DNA of 6,584 nucleotides, taken from Candidatus Methanoperedens sp. GTDB taxonomy: Archaea; Halobacteriota; Methanosarcinia; Methanosarcinales; Methanoperedenaceae. Below are positions 5,684 to 6,584 of the stretch, one piece after another. Every line of letters starts with the position of its first letter. Position 1 is the stretch's first letter. The translations under genes and the position numbers were made by a program. The stretch spans positions 1 to 6,584 of the forward strand of contig JAJRAP010000003.1 in the NCBI GenBank assembly GCA_028679855.1, read 5' to 3'. The notes beneath the pieces were generated by a model. That model was not told the origin of the DNA. It worked only from the letters and a program-made list of their open reading frames with translations, and did not search any database.

Positions 5684-6331
5684 TTGAAGACGATAGTTTT
5701 TTCACCTCACCCTGACGACGAAACCTTTGCTTGCGGAGGCACCATTGCTTCGAAGACTGCATCCGGGGAGGAGGTCATTGTCGTTATTATGACTGACGGC
5801 CGCAACTCCCATAAGATGATGGGAATTGAGGATGACCCTTCCCCCTCAGAACTGACAGAGATAAGGAAAAGGGAATGCGAGCTGGCCTCCTCCATCCTCG
5901 GTGTAAAAAAGGAGAATCTGCTCTTTCTAGGCTTCGAGGACATCTATTTGTATGAAAGCAGGGAGGCCGCTAGAGGGCAGGTGTCCCATATCCTTACCGA
6001 ACATAATCCCTCTGAGGTATTCATCCCAGCCAGAAACGAATTCCACCCGGATCACATAAGCACAAACCTCATCGTCGCAGCTGCCATCAAGGAGCTTGGC
6101 ATCAACCCAAGGGTTTACGAGTATAGTATAATTACCACGACAGAGCCAAGAGCTGCTATGGGATTTTTGGAGATCGATGTTAGTGGCACCCTGGACAGGA
6201 AAAAAGAGGCCATCAGGGCATATAAGAGTCAGATCAACATCTTCTCGCCTAAACAGAAACGCCCCATCGTATCCCCCTACCAGCTTTTTGCCTTCATGAG
6301 GGACAAAGAGTGTTTTCTGCGGGTTCTTTGA
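5684..6331 (+). CDS. PIG-L / LmbE-family Zn-dependent N-deacetylase
   Basis: A 215-residue enzyme of the family that includes PIG-L, MshB and BshB, which remove the acetyl group from N-acetylglucosaminyl substrates. The N-terminus, MKTIVFSPHPDDETFACGGTIA, has the diagnostic HPDDE motif. H9 and D12 are expected zinc ligands and D11 the expected general base by family analogy. The third metal ligand lies in HPDH (121-124), probably H124. TDGRNS (37-42) is the usual loop after the second strand. Length matches compact archaeal and bacterial members, so the gene appears complete. TTG 5684 is chosen because it precedes the first beta-strand and lies 8 nt after AGGA (5672-5675). It is the last gene of the likely operon. 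Together with the glycosyltransferase it suggests a transfer-then-deacetylate route to a glucosaminyl product, either lipid-linked, surface-glycan or low-molecular-weight thiol. The substrate cannot be read from sequence. Confidence 0.92.
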   Translation: MKTIVFSPHPDDETFACGGTIASKTASGEEVIVVIMTDGRNSHKMMGIEDDPSPSELTEIRKRECELASSILGVKKENLLFLGFEDIYLYESREAARGQVSHILTEHNPSEVFIPARNEFHPDHISTNLIVAAAIKELGINPRVYEYSIITTTEPRAAMGFLEIDVSGTLDRKKEAIRAYKSQINIFSPKQKRPIVSPYQLFAFMRDKECFLRVL

Positions 6332-6378
6332 ATCCCACTATTATCAGATGCCTTCCAGAATTCCATCACATCATATTC

Positions 6379-6389
6379 TTTTTTATACT
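6379..6389 (+). promoter_or_regulatory. TATA box candidate for the last gene (overlaps a T-tract)
   Basis: TTTTTTATACT lies about 50 nt upstream of the ATG at 6434. A start of transcription about 25 nt downstream would leave a leader of about 20-25 nt holding the Shine-Dalgarno, a standard archaeal layout. The T6 run could also serve as the archaeal-type terminator of the deacetylase operon. The rest of 6332-6433 holds nothing else that I recognise. Confidence 0.45.
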
Positions 6390-6421
6390 CAAGCCCCTAA
6401 AGTAATATTCAAACCCTATAG

Positions 6422-6427
6422 CGGGTG
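6422..6427 (+). promoter_or_regulatory. Strong Shine-Dalgarno GGGTGA
   Basis: GGGTGA matches the GGTGA part of the 16S-complementary sequence and ends 6 nt before the ATG at 6434. It is one of the clearest ribosome binding sites in the window and fixes the start of the last gene. Confidence 0.6.
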
Positions 6428-6433
6428 ACCATT

Positions 6434-6584
6434 ATGAATGAAGCAGGCCGCACTCAGCTCCAAAAGGACATCCTGAAGAAGCTCAGGGAGTACTATCCCA
6501 TCAAGGTTGATGAGAACGTCCTCATCAAGTCTGTGGAGGATGTCAACAAGGAGGCTGGAATCGATGATATTATGAAGGAGATAA
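6434..6584 (+). CDS. Unrecognised protein, 3'-truncated by window
   Basis: Fifty codons are visible, MNEAGRTQLQKDILKKLREYYPIKVDENVLIKSVEDVNKEAGIDDIMKEI, open to the window end. The start is supported by GGGTGA and an upstream TATA-like box, and codon use looks coding, rich in AAG, GAG and AGG. The segment is charged and mostly helical, with no signal peptide, Cys motif or nucleotide-binding motif. I do not recognise the family. With its own promoter it is probably not part of the glycosyltransferase-deacetylase operon. Confidence 0.65.
   Translation, partial: MNEAGRTQLQKDILKKLREYYPIKVDENVLIKSVEDVNKEAGIDDIMKEI

Noticed and set aside
1..6584. CRISPR array, transposase or integrase gene
   Set aside because: No regularly spaced short repeats and no recombinase motifs were seen. 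The repeats found are a single diverged pair.

Overview
The window looks archaeal, probably from an uncultivated lineage, but nothing in it fixes the phylum. The archaeal reading rests on an A/T-rich TATA-like box followed by a GGGTGA Shine-Dalgarno (SD) before the last gene, frequent TTG starts, heavy AGA/AGG arginine use, a small CxxC zinc-ribbon ORF and a MurG/MJ1255-like glycosyltransferase. A bacterial origin is not excluded. All supported genes are on the plus strand and all products look soluble.

Left part (1-1296): a 5'-truncated gene (A1) encodes a two-repeat cysteine-containing protein. Then come about 400 bp with a small zinc-ribbon ORF (TTG start, 999). Its 3' half runs through a perfect 10-bp hairpin (1142-1168) and a sequence that reads as the 3' end of a tRNA gene (1169-1201) with no 5' half. 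About 90 bp from this point on are repeated, diverged, 1.15 kb downstream (2333-2416). The two copies bracket the second paralogue, B1 (1297-2277).

Central and right part (2446-6331): a tightly spaced run, probably one operon, of a GT-B glycosyltransferase, paralogue B2, paralogue A2 and a PIG-L/LmbE-type Zn-dependent N-deacetylase. Gaps are 20, 4 and 31 nt. A separate promoter then drives an unrecognised gene cut off by the window end.

The main feature is the set of four paralogues of about 330 residues, each an internal tandem duplication, giving eight copies of one domain. They form two subfamilies in mirror order: A1, B1, GT, B2, A2. Each domain pairs a helical N-terminal half with a C-terminal Cys/GD-x-x-C motif resembling V4R (4-vinyl-reductase-like) or ATC-hydrolase-like families. 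This family call is from memory of motifs, not a search. A glycosyltransferase with a PIG-L deacetylase suggests transfer of an N-acetylhexosamine followed by de-N-acetylation, as in GlcN-inositol lipids or mycothiol/bacillithiol-type thiols. The four paralogues could be ligand-binding or catalytic partners of that pathway, which is inference. B1 and the glycosyltransferase each show a sharp internal GC shift near a domain boundary, and B1 lies between direct repeats, so the locus has probably been shuffled by recombination.
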